A stretch of 64,000 bases of DNA from assembly GCF_000739085.1 (NCBI RefSeq), contig NZ_CP009110.1, positions 5,642,001-5,706,000 on the forward strand, in the 5' to 3' direction. Position numbers and translations under genes: made by a program. This stretch comes from Amycolatopsis methanolica 239. Its GTDB lineage: Bacteria; Actinomycetota; Actinomycetes; Mycobacteriales; Pseudonocardiaceae. Shown one piece after another: positions 63,773 to 64,000 of the stretch; positions within the stretch are counted from its first letter, which is position 1; the number at the start of each line of letters is the position of its first letter. The notes below the pieces were generated by a model, which did not search any database, was not told the DNA's origin, and worked only from the letters and a program-made list of their open reading frames with translations.

Positions 63773-63803
63773 TTCTCCGCGCCGCCAGGTGCGGCGCGGA
63801 GAA
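63773..63803 (+). terminator. Terminator hairpin after the thioredoxin-TPR gene
   Basis: TTCTCCGCGCCGC (63773-63785) pairs perfectly with GCGGCGCGGAGAA (63791-63803) across a 5-base loop. It starts 7 bp after the stop codon. It has no T-run and also lies just behind the convergent SDR remnant, so it may act in both directions. Confidence 0.8.
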
Positions 63804-63810
63804 GCCCGCC

Positions 63811-64000
63811 TCACCAGGGATGACGCCGTCGTCGTCGACGTTCGTGTCGGCGAGCGCGCGGGCGTACTGCACGGTGATGCTGTTGAGCATCGACTTCGAC
63901 GGCGCGTACGCTCCGAACGACGTCGAGGTCCAGTGTGGTCGGATCCTGCGCGCCGCCGTCGGTCCGGCCGCCGATGCCCACGTTGTTGACCACGACGTCG
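63811..64000 (-). pseudogene. Short-chain dehydrogenase remnant at the window edge
   Basis: Entering from the right edge on the minus strand: DVVVNNVGIGGRTDGGAQDP with LDLDVVR, a normal SDR segment after the NNAG-type motif. In another frame, AYAPSKSMLNSITVQYARAL then gives the catalytic YxxxK helix, followed by ADTNV joined to DDDGVIP and a stop at 63811. The catalytic Ser region between the two pieces and the segment after TNV are missing. Two deletions are needed to explain it. The left part of the gene lies outside the window. Confidence 0.6.

Noticed and set aside
1..64000. tRNA, rRNA or tmRNA genes
   Set aside because: No cloverleaf-like or rRNA-like stretch was noticed on either strand. 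A covariance-model scan was not possible here.

Overview
This is about 64 kb of very GC-rich actinobacterial chromosome. Codons end in G or C, GTG starts are common, and strong terminators have no T-run. The mix of genes (AtuA-type acyl-CoA carboxylase operon, SARP regulator, hendecad coiled-coil protein, Ser/Thr kinase, P450, VdcBCD decarboxylase, cysteine-leader/cysteine dioxygenase) suggests a Pseudonocardiaceae member such as Amycolatopsis. The genus is inferred from gene style only.

Layout. 1-10972: a seven-gene minus-strand operon (acyl-CoA dehydrogenase, carboxylase beta and alpha, crotonase, TIGR03084 protein, AtuA-like protein, TetR) divergent from an acyl-CoA synthetase. It resembles the atu/liu pathways for isoprenoid or branched acyl-CoA. 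11013-13500: a small remnant island with a plasmid-type RepA gene, iteron-like repeats and a scrambled alpha/beta hydrolase, flanked by a 5'-truncated GntR regulator and a 5'-truncated ABC ATPase. 13499-19713: damaged ABC exporter genes, an HTH regulator, cobN and pxpA. 19741-23101: P450, hydrolase and an intact IS5-family element with CTAG target duplication. 23102-26231: a VdcBCD/UbiD-UbiX hydroxyarylate decarboxylase operon with two extra small genes and a divergent MarR regulator. 26247-37462: tex, a SARP-NTPase-TPR regulator (frameshifted), Lrp plus branched-chain amino-acid dehydrogenase, HxlR plus a decayed oxidoreductase, and an FMN reductase with a SoxR-like box. 37886-41772: class III aminotransferase, FAD oxidase, hsp20 and its divergent putative regulator. 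42463-52055: DivIVA/FilP-like hendecad coiled-coil protein, kinase, threonine synthase, secreted phosphatase, two methyltransferases, enoyl-CoA hydratase, ABC ATPase. 52149-53244: a Cys-codon leader peptide, cysteine dioxygenase and rhodanese. 53556-57889: a heavily decayed sugar-acid locus (MHS transporter, epimerase, IclR, enolase-superfamily enzyme, DapA-SDR fusion remnant). 57886-64000: glucan phosphorylase, secreted zinc peptidase lipoprotein, MarR, thiamine-binding protein, thioredoxin-TPR protein, and an SDR remnant at the edge.

A striking property is the number of genes interrupted by one-base shifts or by clean internal deletions (at 13.5-14.4, 26.2-27.2, 32.4, 36.4, 53.8-57.9 and 63.8 kb). 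Many single-base shifts lie at short homopolymers and may be sequence errors; the internal deletions are harder to explain that way. No tRNA, rRNA or CRISPR array was seen. All gene calls come from reading the translated sequence; no database search was run.
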